From Hydractinia symbiolongicarpus (taxonomy: Eukaryota > Cnidaria > Hydrozoa > Anthoathecata > Hydractiniidae), in the NCBI RefSeq assembly GCF_029227915.1, contig NC_079888.1:8229001-8293000 (forward strand): a stretch of 64,000 nucleotides of DNA, written 5' to 3'. The notes under the pieces were generated by a model that worked only from the letters and a program-made list of their open reading frames with translations, had not been told where the DNA came from and ran no database searches. The stretch's first letter is position 1. Each line of letters begins with the position of its first letter. A program made the position numbers and the translations under genes. Shown here one piece after another: positions 1 through 11,233 of this stretch.

Positions 1-436
1 GTGTTTTCCAAGCAGTGTTAGCTTTTCCAAGATCGTTTCAGACAAAAATTTACAAAGTTTTGTTTTTATTCTAGCACCACAATATCGTATCATGTAAGTA
101 TTTAGATGACTTTAAGAGAGCTTGTGACGTCTGTGTTGTCTCGTTCTCACGATGTTGAAGTTTTTTTACCTTTTTCTTCCCTTATATTACTTATTTGTTT
201 TTAATTGTTTTTCAAAGATATAAAATTCTCCACATTTTCTTAAGTATTTTAGGTGATAAAGTTATACTACAAATCTGGATATTTATGTCAAAGTCTCATA
301 TTTTGAGTAAGAAAAAGAGAGAGAGAAAGAGAGGGAAAATTAGAACGCAATTTTTTCCAACATTTTTTTGATATTATGTGTCAGTTTTGATATTAAGTGT
401 CAATCATTTTCACGTAAAAATTGTATAAATACACAG
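1..436. other. AT-rich intron or upstream sequence of the first gene
   Basis: No long coding frame is seen. A possible 19-nt microexon lies at 75-93: it has a long pyrimidine tract plus AG before it and a strong GTAAGT donor after it, and its length can keep the frame into the exon at 437. This is only a suggestion. A purine-rich (GA)n-like stretch is at 314-336. Otherwise nothing is recognised. Confidence 0.3.
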
Positions 437-3400
437 GCAATGCCTTGGTTACGAGAAACATATCTAAAAATGTTTGCAACCGCTGGTAAGTATACACCAT
501 TATTTTTTTCCACTGACACTGGTTTTAAGTACAGCTGTGTGTTTTCCATGGTATAATTTCTGATCTAATTTACTTTACATTGGTGAACTATCTGAGGTTA
601 ACACTAACATATTGCCGCACGTAGTGTAGTGGGTTAAATCCTGCTAACTGTCAGACAGCATGTTAGTGATAAAGAAAATAGTTCTTCTTCAATATAATTA
701 ACATTACTTCTCATGTGCATACCTCTTATACGTTAAATTGCTTAAGTTTTAGAAGTTAACATAACATTGTAATCCCTTTTATTTTTGTAATTTTGAATTT
801 TTAGTGGCTCTAGTAATTGTCTCCCTAAATCGATCTGGCGAAGCAAGGAAAACGAACCAAAGTCACAGTGATACATGCGATGTTAAACAACTCATGAACA
901 TGTTGTTCTTAGACGTTATGAGAACATCATTGGTCTTACGTGATCTGCAAGTCAAGCTGGTACGTGGAATATATTTTTTTGCACATAGCGTTAAACATAC
1001 TCTTGACGGGCAGCACCAGATTTTGGTAACTTTACTATACATCTTAATTTACAAAAACCCCTTGTTTACAATACCGTGTGTCCAAAGGAGGTCTGAATAC
1101 ATACTGGAACAAACCTTCTTGCTTGAACAGATAAATTAAAATTACTTTCCGCTCGCAGCTTTTGCTGGCCCCTTTATTTCAGACCTCAGCATGAAAACCA
1201 ACACGTTTTAATTGATTAACAACCTCCTCAGCTATTCGTAGAGAATTGCCAATCGACCCTTCTTAATAAGCCCCTGCTTCTACAGTTAGGGTAGTAAAAG
1301 TAATGGTGTAAATATGGACGGCATGGCTGGTTGAATCTTTTTTTCCCTTTTTTTACACGGGCGCTGTTAAGCATTCGAAATTAATGAGTAGGGATTGACC
1401 TTTTAATGGTAGTTAATTAATGAGAATAGCGAAAGTAACGTTTGGAATTAAAAATTATAAAATACAATCATTGTAAGTCGTAAAAAAGAGTGCTTCAGTT
1501 GATATTTTCACACCTATTATTCTGTTACTAATTGTTAGCCTGTGGAAAATCTAACTCAGCGGGGGGTCCGCGCAGAGACAGACAGACGACAGCTATTATT
1601 ATAGAGATAGTCGTTGCCCGTGGAAAAATCCACGGGTTCACCCTTTATATTTACCCGTAGCAACAAAGTGGATAAAAATATATCGCTATTATTATAGAGA
1701 GGTAAAAACAAAAGGATAAAATTAATGTAAATCGTTTTGCAAAGAAAGTCCAGTTCAAATTTCAAATGACTATTTTCTCAATGTTTTGTGGATCATACAG
1801 ATAGAAAACAAATTTGTGGAAATGTAAAATCAAACATGAGATTCTCTTGGCTTGGCAAGTTCGATTACCTATACAATGAACAAAATAAAACTTTAGTTCT
1901 GAACATAATCAAAAATTCAAGAAAAATCGTTAAAAAATAGACTGTCATTTTCTCACTTTTCGACCACGTATTTGTCGTATTGCATTCTGCTTTCTCAGCT
2001 GCCTTCTTAGCGTCTGTACTCTACGATATCGTTTGTTTATCTTGTGCACTGCCGGTTGCCGAAAGCGTTCCGCGAACGAAGTTCGAAACACTCCCCACCG
2101 CAAAATACTCAGCCTATAGTTTGTCTCTCTTCGGCCGGAATAAGCACTATTAGTCTTTGAACTGGTCGTTCTATTCTCGTATATCGAATACCTCCGTAGC
2201 TGTTAGCGTCGTTCTCGTCGCGAATGTTTTTGTAAGATACAGTTACACGTCTCACCTTTCCGTCGTCTCCAGGATGTGTCTCTGTGACCACTCCCATTTT
2301 CCATTCTCCTCGGATAGCGTTACTGTCCTGGATAAGTACAACGTCATCTTTTTGCACGTTATGCCTCGCAACATGCCATTTGGGTTGCATGACCATGTTG
2401 GGGAAGACATCACGGGACCACTTCTTCCAAAATGAGTTAACTACAGCTTCAATAAAGTCGAGCCTATGTTTGTTGCTAATTCTTTCTTTAAATGGCCCTT
2501 GCGGCGATTTGTTAGAAGCCCGCCCTAAAATAAGATCGTTGGGGCATATATAAGAGCCATCGTCCGGTGTCGTTGGGTGCGAACCGATTGGCCGTTGATT
2601 AAGAATTTGGGCCACTTCAAACATGACGGTTTGTAGCTCGCTAAACGTCATAATTTGCTCTCCGATTGTTGCATTTAGTACTCGTTTCACTGATTTCACT
2701 AAAGCTTCTGTCACACCATTAAACCATGGGCCATCGGCTGGAGAAAACCTCCACGTCGTGTTGTATTTTAGACCATATCGCTGAATCGACGACTGGCTCA
2801 TACCTTGAATTGCAGTCTTTAGTTCGTTAGATGTCCCCACAAGCTGTGAACCTGGATCGCTGTAGATCCTGTGCGGCCAACCCCGTAAACTAGAAAATCG
2901 TCGTAGCACTTGAAGAAAAGCATCTGTCGAGTAGTCGTGGCTTAAATCGATGTAAACTGCTCTTGACACCATACATGTCATTATTACACCATAACACTTT
3001 CCTCTGACTCGTTTTTGAACTTCGCCACGAATGAGGTATGGTCCAAAGAAATCCAAACTGGTTGAACTAAACAGTGGCGACGGGCGAAGTCTCTCAACAG
3101 GGAGGCTACTCATGACTTGAAGACTCTTTTCCTTGCGTTTCCTTATACAGATAACACATCGCGACAGCATTCCTTTCACTAAGGCTCTCACTCCAATGAT
3201 CCAGTAGTGCGACCTAATTCTTGATATCGTCGCTGATATCCCCAAGTGTCCACTCAACTTATGCTCTGTTGAGGCAATAAGATAGGATAGCCTGTGATAT
3301 CCTGGTAAAAGGATGAACTTTTGCTTGTTCCACGTCGCCTCCATCCATCGCTCTGTCCGACCACCCACCACCAGAATTTCATCTTCATACTTCGGACACA

Positions 3401-6400
3401 GCTTAATATACTTTCCCTTCTTAACTTCGTCCTCGATAGTTCTCTGAGCTTCCTTGATGCAAAAATTGTCTGCATATTGCCGGTCCTCTATTGTCAGCTC
3501 GCCTTTGCCTATTTCTCTACCTTGGTTGGTCGACAGGAATCTTTTGTATAATCTTAGGATTCTTGCTGTCGTATTTCTAAGTAGCTCGAGTTTGCTGAAG
3601 CGCTCAATATCGATCCTCTCAGCTAATGTTTCCACAAACTGACCATCGGACACAGCGACAAAGGAAATCTTTGGACATTCTGGTAATTCTTTTATGGTGG
3701 TTGTACTTTGAACGGGCCAGTTATCAACGCATCGAGACAAAAATCGTGGTCCGGTCTGCCAAATGCTTTCCCTGTCGAGATCTTTTGGATGTTTTCCCCT
3801 GGTGATCCAATCAGCTATGTTTAGAGAGCCCTTCACCCAAAACCATTCTGATGGACTGGTAGAGTGTTGTATTTCGCCAATTCTGTTTGCAGCAAATGTG
3901 TTGAAACCATAACTTTCCTTCGAGATCATCGCTTTGACTATTTCACTATCAACTATGTGATACACTTTTGAGAACTTCAATTTAGTCTCCTTTTCGATAA
4001 AGCATCTGATGCGCTTACTTAAAACAGCAGCAATTAACTCCAAGCGCACAATGTCAATTATCCTTATGGGTGCGACTCGATTCTTAGCCACAATGATTCT
4101 ACTTCCAAATGACCCGTCAATCAGTTCCCATCTGGCGTAAGCCACGGCACCGTATGCTGTTCCAGATGCATCAGAAAATATGACCAATGTAGGTTCTCCA
4201 ACAGCTTTCTCCGGTTTGATGGCTCGCGGGTAAGAAATCCTTTGTAATTCAGGTAGCACTTGAAAGAATTCACGCCATTCATCCGCTAGATTTTCCGGCA
4301 GTGGGTCATCCCACGATATTTGTCGATCATTTGTCCATAGTTTTCTCATCATGATTTTGGCTTGTACGGTGTAGGGTGAAAGAAGTCCTAAGGGATCGTA
4401 TATACCGTTGACAACTGATAATATCTCTCTTCTTGTGAATCTTGATGGCTCTGAAGTCTGTTGGAATCGGTAGAGGCGTTGACTTTGCTTGTTGATATCA
4501 AAAAGTAAGTGGTCAACTTTAAATTGCCATTTCATTCCAAGCACTTTCTCCGTATTCTCATTATCTAGTTCACCAATTGGATGAGTTCCATCACTACCTG
4601 GTTTCTCTAACCCAGATATCGTCCATTCCTTAATCTTAAAACCACCCGTAGCAAGAATGATATCGATCTCCCGAGTTCGCTGAATTGCTTCCTCTGCGTT
4701 ATCAGCGTTGTCTGTGATGTCGTCCATGTAACTGTTGTCTATAATTGCTTTACACGCTATGGGGTAGTTCTGCCTTTGCTTTTCTGCCGTCTTTTGTAGG
4801 GCGACTATAGCCATAGTCGCGGAAGGTTTGTCTCCAAAATTTACAGCTGTCATCGCATATGTGTTTGGTTCTTTATCTGTCTGAAGATCTCGCCATAAGA
4901 ACAAGTGTGTCATCTGATCACGAATTGGTATTTTTATAGCGTGAAACATTTTTGATATATCGCCAAGAAGGGCTACACGATTTTCTCTGAATCTCAGCAA
5001 GACCCCCAGCAACGTGTTCAACATATCTGGGCCTTTAGCATAATATTCGTTGAGGACATGGCCGTGGAAGTTGGCACTGCTGTTAAATACAATTCTACAC
5101 GGTGTATTTTTAGAATCCGGCTTAAGGACGGCATGGTGGGAAATGTAATGAATTGGTCCGCCATACTGATTCAATTCTTCCGTACTGACTATTCTGGAAG
5201 CTCCCCTTTTAATCATGTCTTGAATTTGTCGATTGTAAGTATCAGCATGTTCTAAGTTCTTTAGTAAGCGTTTTTCGGTTGACTGTAATCTTGCTAGCAC
5301 AACCGATCTATTGTTTGGAAGTTCATGGGGGTCCTTTATCCATGGATAAGCCGCCTCCCACCTTTTCTCGGTTTCATCATATTTTAAGTTATCTTCAATT
5401 AGCCTGTATTCTCTCTCTTCCTTCAGTGTCATATCCTTTCCCCCTGGATGACAGTTTCCACATTTGCAAGAACCACATCTAGGTGTACACTGAATTCCTA
5501 AGCTTTCAATAGAAAAGAATTCGTTTAGATGCCCTTGAACGTGGCAGACCTGTGCATTTTCCACTCTTTTAGTAAATACACCTTTTCTCACTGGCTGGCA
5601 ACCACCTACTAGGCGACCAAATCTATTCTGAAGTACAAGTAAATGTCCTGCAACTTTTATCGGCACTGGATGGAAAGCTGCGTAGTCGTATCCAATGAGA
5701 CAATCTATACGACCTCAAACTTGCGGTCTGTTAATACTGGTATGTGGAATGTCTGCTGTCAGTTCAGGATTGTCATTCGTGTGCACTCCAGCAATGTCAT
5801 TAGAAATAACGTCAATCCCTAAGACATTAATTCGAACATGCCGATTGTTCTCATCAATGAGCGTAACATTGTATTTCATAGATTCGATAAGAGAAACTTC
5901 TCCACCGACTTTTGTTATCTCCAGTCTTGTACTCCTTCCGCTCAAATTTAGTCTTCTGGCTGCGTCGAAAGTAATTAGTGAAATAGTGCTTCTTCCATCC
6001 CACAGGACATTTATTTTATTTTTGTTACTACTGCCTCTACTGTAACATCTTACTTCCTGGACTTGAAGAATGACCTCTCTTTTTTGAGCGAATGAGCGAC
6101 CATGAAATACAGCTCCAGAAGCGTGCGCTTCATGTAGAAGTTGGTGATGGGGCAATCCACACTCCTCTTCGCGACATTTGAATCCTCTCTTGCAATTGTT
6201 AGCAACATGTCCTACTTCAAGACATGCAAAACAAGCGTTATACTTTTTGGTTAGATCAACTCTTTCTTCCGGAGATTTGCTTTGAAAGAGTCTGCATCGC
6301 CAGATAGGATGGTGCAACCAGCAGCGCTGCTTCGATGTATTCCCAAGTCTATTTCGGGGATCTCGAGAGTCGCTTAGATTAACATTTCCCCGAAATTCAT

Positions 6401-9400
6401 CACATGATCTGATATTGGAGCACTTGTATTCAATTCTCTCGCGATACGTTAAGAGTAATTTCAATAGTGCTGGGAATTTGTTTCGCGATATCTCTACCCT
6501 CTGTTCTCCAGTCGCTGTCTTTATCCACTCCTTCTGGACTTCATCCGATAGTCTTTCCTCAATAACCGAAACAATAGTAGCGTGGTTTATCTCTTGTTCC
6601 CTTCCCAGTCGTGCAAGTTCTCTGTGTGCTCTCTCAACGGTGTTAATCAGGTTTAAAGTGCTCTCCACATCGGAATCCTCACACATCGGAATCCGACATT
6701 TCTTTAATGTCTGCCATTATTGCGTCGACATGCTTACCTTCATCGCCATATTTCTTGTCTAATCGCGCCCAAATTTCATTGATGTCATCTAAAGACTCGA
6801 CCTGTTCTTTAACGTTATCATTTAAGTAAGATTTTAGAACAAACGCGGCTTGATCGGTCTTGTATGCGGGGAGTATATATTTGACAAAACCGCTTTTGAA
6901 TTTAGGATACTTTCTTAAGTTCCCGCTGAATGATTGAAATTTTAGTCTCTCCAAACGCAATCCTGACGAAGAAGCATGTGTTTGTTGCCTATGCCTCCCA
7001 AGGAAAACACGGGCCTCTGATCGAAGTTCATTACAGCGTCTCCATGCATCAAGGAAGCGCTCACTCTCTTCTCGGGTTGCTTCCTCATCTTTTAATGTCG
7101 ACATGTATTCTTGTTGCACTTCTTCACAAACTTTCATCCTTTGATTTACCGTATTCTCTACCTCCTTCATTATCACAAATTCATCCTCAGTGTGGTCGCT
7201 GCTTCTTGAGTTCTAATTCCTTTTTTGCGTGTTCCTCAGCCTCTGATTTCTGAATAAACCAATTAGTTTTTTCTTCCAATTCACAATAGACGTTATTTAG
7301 TTCCTCTATCCAATTATCTTCCGTTTCTTGCTGTTCCGATGCCAAGATCGAAACAAATTGATCGTGCTTCTCCTGCACCACTATCCAAGCTTGTCTGAGA
7401 TCTGAAAATCTATTTTTAATAGTGGCGAGAAAAGCGTTATTTTCAAGAGATTTTCGTAAGTTGTTAGCTTGTCTTGTGTAAGTTCTTTTAGCTTGTATGC
7501 GTTCCCTTTTCGCATTCGACTGATCGGGTACATCGTTTTCTGTGGTGCTCATTTTTGGGGCGGGTCCGCAGTTTATAGCTGGCCGGTCCGAAATAGCCCC
7601 AAAGTAACGTTTATTGGTCTACAGTGCTAATTGAAGCTACGAAGTCGCTTCAAAATTATGGCTTCCTCGTGATTTTTTTTAAGATGGCGATTTGGACAGT
7701 GTCCTTGCGTAACATTAACAGTGAATTAAGTACATATATAAATTCAATAAATTCGGATATTCAGTTGATCTTATATTCGCCTTTGCGATACATCAAGTGT
7801 AGTCAGTAATCGAATGTTTTGTGGATCATACAGATAGAAAACAAATTTGTGGAAATGTATAATCAAACATGAGATTCTCTTGGCTTGGCAAGTTCGATTA
7901 CCTATACAATGAACAAAATAAAACTTTAGTTCTGAACATAATCAAAAATACAAGAAAAATCGTTAAAAAAGAGACTGTCATTTTCTCACTTTTTGACCAC
8001 GTATTTGTCGTATTGCATTCTGCTTTCTCAGCTGCCTTCTTAGCGTCTGTACTCTACGATATCGTTTGTTTATCTTGTGCACTGCCGGTTGCCGAAAGCG
8101 TTCCGCGAACGAAGTTCGAAACACTCAATAAATAATTCAGGAAATAATTTGCGCAAAGTGGTTAAAAACTTGCAAAATTTGGAAAACTTATTCCCGCGAA
8201 AATTCATCACTTTAAAATTACACGCGCATATTTCTTTGTTTGTAGTTAACCAGCGCATATCCTGGACAAAAGAAACTTAAAAATGGATGTCCATTGGCGA
8301 CAGCATACATTGATTCTGGAAATAAATTTGAAAAATTTGACGTAAGTTGAAACTCTATTGAAGGCATCTTATTGTGATAATTATAAGAAGAGTCCTAAAT
8401 ATTGTGTGACGGCAAAGATAGCTAACATGCAAAAAAATTCTATTCTTGCCGCTGTAAAATTTCTGAAGTCATATATAGATTGTAGAAAAAATTGTTAATA
8501 GAGTTCTCTAAAGAACATTCAGGACACATGCATATGTTGCAAGGCTTATAAATTTGTACTGATGTTCTATGCTGTTACATGATGTTCTATGTTCTATGTT
8601 ACATGTTTACTTACATTGTCAGATTGTCCAGCGTCTTGACTTCAACCAAAAAGTCATTACGCAATACATCAACACTCTCGAAAGTGTAAAACGGGAAGAA
8701 GAGAAGAAGAGTCACAAAGCTTTGTTTCTCAGCGACCTCAATCAACTATTGAACAGAATGCGTACTGACAAGCTGCATTTAATAACAAGACGAAAGGTCA
8801 GTAACAAACATTGTCTTGTTGTGATCGAGAAAGCGTAAGCTATTTTTGTTACAAAGGGAAAAACGTTTATATATTTTGTTGCAACATGTGAACTTACTAT
8901 TCCTTATTCTTCATCTCTGTCATTTAAGGCTTATTTTAAAATCGCTTAAAACAGCATCTTGGATCATCACTCAGTGCTAATTAAGTAAAAACTTTGCTAG
9001 GAATATGGTAAGCAAACAATTATAAAAAGTTAGTGATCCACGGGGCACCCGTCCTTTATATATCGCATTTTGTGTTTTCGTAGCAGACAGACGGTAGCCC
9101 GTAGGAAATTGAACGGGGTCTTTAAATACCTTGCGCACAAGCAGACAGACGTATATCTAAGACGTACTTTCAGAAGTAGGTGGGTATTACTAGAATTACA
9201 GCAGTGTATTGGAGCTAGGTGGGTGGTGAAAGTGGGCTGATTTGGGGTGTTAAGTAACGTGGCTAGCTTTTTACACAGACATTAAAGAGCATAATTTGTA
9301 TTATTTTTTGCAGTTCTTGACAGAAAATTGCGGTTATGCAATTTTATATATTTAAAATAGCACTTTAGGGAAACATTTTTTTACCCTTTTTTGCAGAAAT

Positions 9401-11176
9401 TATTTCTCAGGACAAAAAATTATTAGAAAAATAGTATCATAAAGCTATGGTGTAATAAAAGAATAGTAATCGCATTTGACATAATGACCGTTAATTTTTG
9501 TTTGTTGTAATTTTTTTACAAAGGATATTTTTATAAGTTCAACAAGTTTTGAACCAACTGTCCAAAGAAAGATTTAACGATTAACTCCGAGCATTCAGCA
9601 ACGGATGAGATTTGTTTTCAGCACAATCCTATAAATCAAGCTAAAGTTATTATGCACCTACAAACTTCCTTTGCTCGAAAGCAGGTTGACCTCTAAATAT
9701 TAACGTGCTATCTTCCTAACAATTTTTCTAATTACCTTATCGGGAAAAAAATCGGGGAAAAGTGACTAAATTTTTTGCAAGTAACCTAATTTTTCCCCGA
9801 CTAGTATTTTCTCCGGATTTTTTATACTCGGCTAAGTATGTACCCCGATTTATTTTCTTTTAATCCCAAACTTTTTTTTCCCATTGTTACCGCCTTAATA
9901 AATTGCAAGGAAGATTACAAAAAAGATTCGGGGACATAAAAAAACATAATGGAAACAAAAAAGAAATAACATTTTCTGTTTAAACACAATCATACAATTA
10001 TGAAAAACATACATAGAGAAATAAAAAAATTGATTCGGATTCCCTTGTGAGGATATCTACAGGAATATCAAAAATTAGGCGGGGAAAAGTGACTTATTTT
10101 TCAAAAGTGACTTGATATTTTTCCGACTAAATTTTAACCTGACGAAATTTTCCCCGACTTTTTTTCCCCGATAAGGTATTTCCCTGATTTTCCATATATT
10201 ATCGGCCTAAATTTCACCTCAAATTACCTTAAATAAAAATTTAATTACAAATAATGCAGACTATAAAAAAACTTTAAGGAAGAATGCTAAAATTCAATCC
10301 TCGCCAATATAGAAATTATAAAAAAAATTATGAAAAAATTTTTTAACAATTTAAACCTAACATTTCTAAACTTTTCCTGTTAAAGATAATGCTGACTGAA
10401 TTCCTGACTTTTTCTTGATAATGTGATAACATTTTGGAAATCCCTAATAGTTCTACACTTTCTTGACTAAGTTCACACCCTTGGAAAGATTTGTTGCTTT
10501 AGTCATCATACTTAGCAGATCAGGAAACTATTTCTTCTTCTTTAGGTATTAATTACGAATCCTTGCCTTCGAAGTAACGTAACAAAGGGAAGTGTCTTTC
10601 ATAAGGAACTCAAAGCTTCTTCAAAATGCGATATTTTTTATTTATCAGTATATCAAATTCTTAATGGGTTATGTACTCACTACAACTGACTATCCCGCTT
10701 AATAATGATCATTAGTTTAAGGTCATAATAAAGAGTACCACTGTTTAAGAACATACATCAATCGTTTTAATTAACGCGTTCACATGTTCAAGCAAATCAA
10801 TTTCTTCGCCTTTCAACACTTAAAATCTGCAACTTCAAATTGTCAATGAATTTTAGTGCAGTGAAATTATAAAAGCGTAATTTGCAAATATAAACTTATT
10901 GATTTTATTTCAAAAAAATTTTATTTATTATATCTGCTTGCTATTTAGATGTTAATTACAAATCCTTGCCTTGGTACTGATCTCAAGATAAAGTTATGGC
11001 GACGTTTCTCACCTGTTTATCCAAATCCGAATCCAGATCCGTGCAACAGAAATAAAATTGATGAAATTCTAACAATTGTTCAAGATATAAAAACCATTTA
11101 CCAAATTAACAGAGCGTGGTTATATAAGGAAGCACATTTGATTAACAAGTATAAACCAAGCGTTCTTCTAGTTTGA
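437..11176 (+). CDS. Unrecognised protein, last four exons (3' end of a gene)
   Basis: Exons read at 437-485, 805-959, 8623-8796 and 10949-11176. Each is bounded by AG before and GT after (donors GTAAGT, GTACGT, GTCAGT) and the phases match at every junction (1, 0, 0), giving 201 residues and a TGA at 11174-11176. An AATAAA signal follows at 11228-11233. The gene starts left of the window. The visible protein has no signal peptide or membrane segment. Its middle is helical and charged, with an E/K-rich stretch (KREEEKKSHK). The last exon has a proline-rich patch (VYPNPNPDPC) and then another helix. I do not recognise the family. The intron from 960 to 8622 holds a whole BEL/Pao element in antisense, plus short Helitron-like pieces. 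Matched phases over four exons make chance unlikely. Function is unknown. Confidence 0.75.
1528..1700 (-). mobile_element. Two abutting short Helitron-like elements (degenerate)
   Basis: On the minus strand two copies lie end to end, about 1608-1700 and 1528-1607. Each begins near TCTCTATAATAATAGC, the 5' end shared with other copies in this window. The right copy has the hairpin CCCGTGGATTTTTCCACGGG and ends in a mutated CTAG (reads as CTAT). The left copy has CTGTCTGTCTG and a decayed hairpin. They lie just left of the BEL/Pao element. Assignment to Helitrons is inferred from the ends only. Confidence 0.45.
1782..2090 (-). repeat. 3' LTR of the BEL/Pao element
   Basis: 309 bp, with TG...CA ends, nearly identical to 7815-8123. 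Four differences were counted by eye: positions near 1840 and 1960, two close together around 1917-1939. Read on the minus strand this is the downstream LTR. Confidence 0.93.
2091..2100 (-). promoter_or_regulatory. Polypurine tract of the BEL/Pao element
   Basis: On the minus strand CGGTGGGGAG directly abuts the 3' LTR. A purine-rich run at this place normally primes plus-strand DNA synthesis in LTR elements. The call rests on position and composition. Confidence 0.7.
2109..5714 (-). CDS. pol: BEL/Pao pol region: reverse transcriptase, RNase H, integrase
   Basis: One open frame of nearly 1200 codons, in the same frame as the gag-protease frame but separated from it by a TGA at 5715-5717. No ATG is needed at its start because it is a continuation, not a gene of its own. 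From the N end it holds the reverse transcriptase, with motif A GDISKMF and the catalytic YMDD at 4719-4730. RNase H follows (FSDASG), then an integrase zinc finger (HKLSGHLG, CVICIRKR). The integrase core has SLDFFGPY, YSDPGSQ and GVTEALVK as the D,D,E residues. A C-terminal domain typical of Pao elements closes it. These enzymes copy the element RNA and insert the DNA. This part looks intact, but it cannot be joined to gag without passing the stop. Confidence 0.92.
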   Translation of the reverse strand, partial: GRIDCLIGYDYAAFHPVPIKVAGHLLVLQNRFGRLVGGCQPVRKGVFTKRVENAQVCHVQGHLNEFFSIESLGIQCTPRCGSCKCGNCHPGGKDMTLKEEREYRLIEDNLKYDETEKRWEAAYPWIKDPHELPNNRSVVLARLQSTEKRLLKNLEHADTYNRQIQDMIKRGASRIVSTEELNQYGGPIHYISHHAVLKPDSKNTPCRIVFNSSANFHGHVLNEYYAKGPDMLNTLLGVLLRFRENRVALLGDISKMFHAIKIPIRDQMTHLFLWRDLQTDKEPNTYAMTAVNFGDKPSATMAIVALQKTAEKQRQNYPIACKAIIDNSYMDDITDNADNAEEAIQRTREIDIILATGGFKIKEWTISGLEKPGSDGTHPIGELDNENTEKVLGMKWQFKVDHLLFDINKQSQRLYRFQQTSEPSRFTRREILSVVNGIYDPLGLLSPYTVQAKIMMRKLWTNDRQISWDDPLPENLADEWREFFQVLPELQRISYPRAIKPEKAVGEPTLVIFSDASGTAYGAVAYARWELIDGSFGSRIIVAKNRVAPIRIIDIVRLELIAAVLSKRIRCFIEKETKLKFSKVYHIVDSEIVKAMISKESYGFNTFAANRIGEIQHSTSPSEWFWVKGSLNIADWITRGKHPKDLDRESIWQTGPRFLSRCVDNWPVQSTTTIKELPECPKISFVAVSDGQFVETLAERIDIERFSKLELLRNTTARILRLYKRFLSTNQGREIGKGELTIEDRQYADNFCIKEAQRTIEDEVKKGKYIKLCPKYEDEILVVGGRTERWMEATWNKQKFILLPGYHRLSYLIASTEHKLSGHLGISATISRIRSHYWIIGVRALVKGMLSRCVICIRKRKEKSLQVMSSLPVERLRPSPLFSSTSLDFFGPYLIRGEVQKRVRGKCYGVIMTCMVSRAVYIDLSHDYSTDAFLQVLRRFSSLRGWPHRIYSDPGSQLVGTSNELKTAIQGMSQSSIQRYGLKYNTTWRFSPADGPWFNGVTEALVKSVKRVLNATIGEQIMTFSELQTVMFEVAQILNQRPIGSHPTTPDDGSYICPNDLILGRASNKSPQGPFKERISNKHRLDFIEAVVNSFWKKWSRDVFPNMVMQPKWHVARHNVQKDDVVLIQDSNAIRGEWKMGVVTETHPGDDGKVRRVTVSYKNIRDENDANSYGGIRYTRIERPVQRLIVLIPAEERQTIG
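5715..7552 (-). pseudogene. gag: BEL/Pao gag-protease region, broken into three frames
   Basis: Three partial frames in order on the minus strand: 7552-7187, 7176-6679 and 6686-5715. The first two are helical and charged (capsid-type region). The third has a CCHC knuckle (CFACLEVGHVANNC) that binds element RNA, followed by an aspartic-protease-like segment (WDGRSTISLIT; the usual D-S/T-G is altered to D-G-R). The first break is a single-base shift near 7190. The second is caused by a short direct duplication at 6666-6678 and 6682-6694. A TGA at 5715-5717 then separates the protease from pol. The start at 7552 is the first ATG after the 5' LTR. Confidence 0.85.
7815..8123 (-). repeat. 5' LTR of the BEL/Pao element
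   Basis: Direct copy of 1782-2090 with TG...CA ends, followed by the duplicated target CTCAA at 8124-8128. In the sense of the element this LTR drives transcription toward lower coordinates, opposite to the host gene. Confidence 0.93.
9030..9160. mobile_element. Degenerate Helitron-like fragment
   Basis: It contains CAGACAGACG twice and pieces of the hairpin region (GATCCACGGG, AGCCCGTAGG) seen in intact copies at 15697, 22052 and 54526. The ends are worn and orientation is uncertain. Confidence 0.3.
9733..10178. mobile_element. MITE with CCTTATCGGGG terminal inverted repeats
   Basis: The left end reads TACCTTATCGGGAAAAAAAT and the right end is its near-perfect reverse complement, finishing CCCCGATAAGGTA. 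TA is duplicated at both borders, as for TA-inserting Tc1/mariner-type elements. The 440-bp interior has no coding frame but repeats the GGGGAAAAGTGACT motif inward from both ends. It lies in the intron before the last exon of the first gene. Confidence 0.65.
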
Positions 11177-11233
11177 GATACTGTTCTCTCCTCTTGAACA
11201 CCTTTAAAGGAAGAATGATCCACATTGAATAAA

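Larger units (their letters stand above)
1782..8123 (-). mobile_element. Full-length BEL/Pao LTR retrotransposon, mutated
   Basis: Two 309-bp LTRs (1782-2090 and 7815-8123) begin TG and end CA. The element is flanked by the 5-bp direct duplication CTCAA (1777-1781 and 8124-8128). The LTRs differ at about four positions, so insertion was recent. A purine-rich tract abuts the 3' LTR. I could not recognise a tRNA primer site next to the 5' LTR. Gene order on the minus strand is gag with a zinc knuckle, aspartic protease, reverse transcriptase, RNase H and integrase, as expected for BEL/Pao. The reading frame is broken by a 1-base shift near 7190, a short duplication near 6666-6694 and an in-frame TGA at 5715-5717, so this copy should not make its full polyprotein. 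It sits antisense in an intron of the first gene. Confidence 0.93.

Noticed and set aside
2157-3642. Several plus-strand frames of 60-92 codons
   Set aside because: All are shadows of the intact BEL/Pao pol frame on the minus strand.
7780-7814. tRNA primer binding site of the BEL/Pao element
   Set aside because: The minus strand next to the 5' LTR shows no TGG start or clear tRNA 3'-end complement, so no primer could be named.
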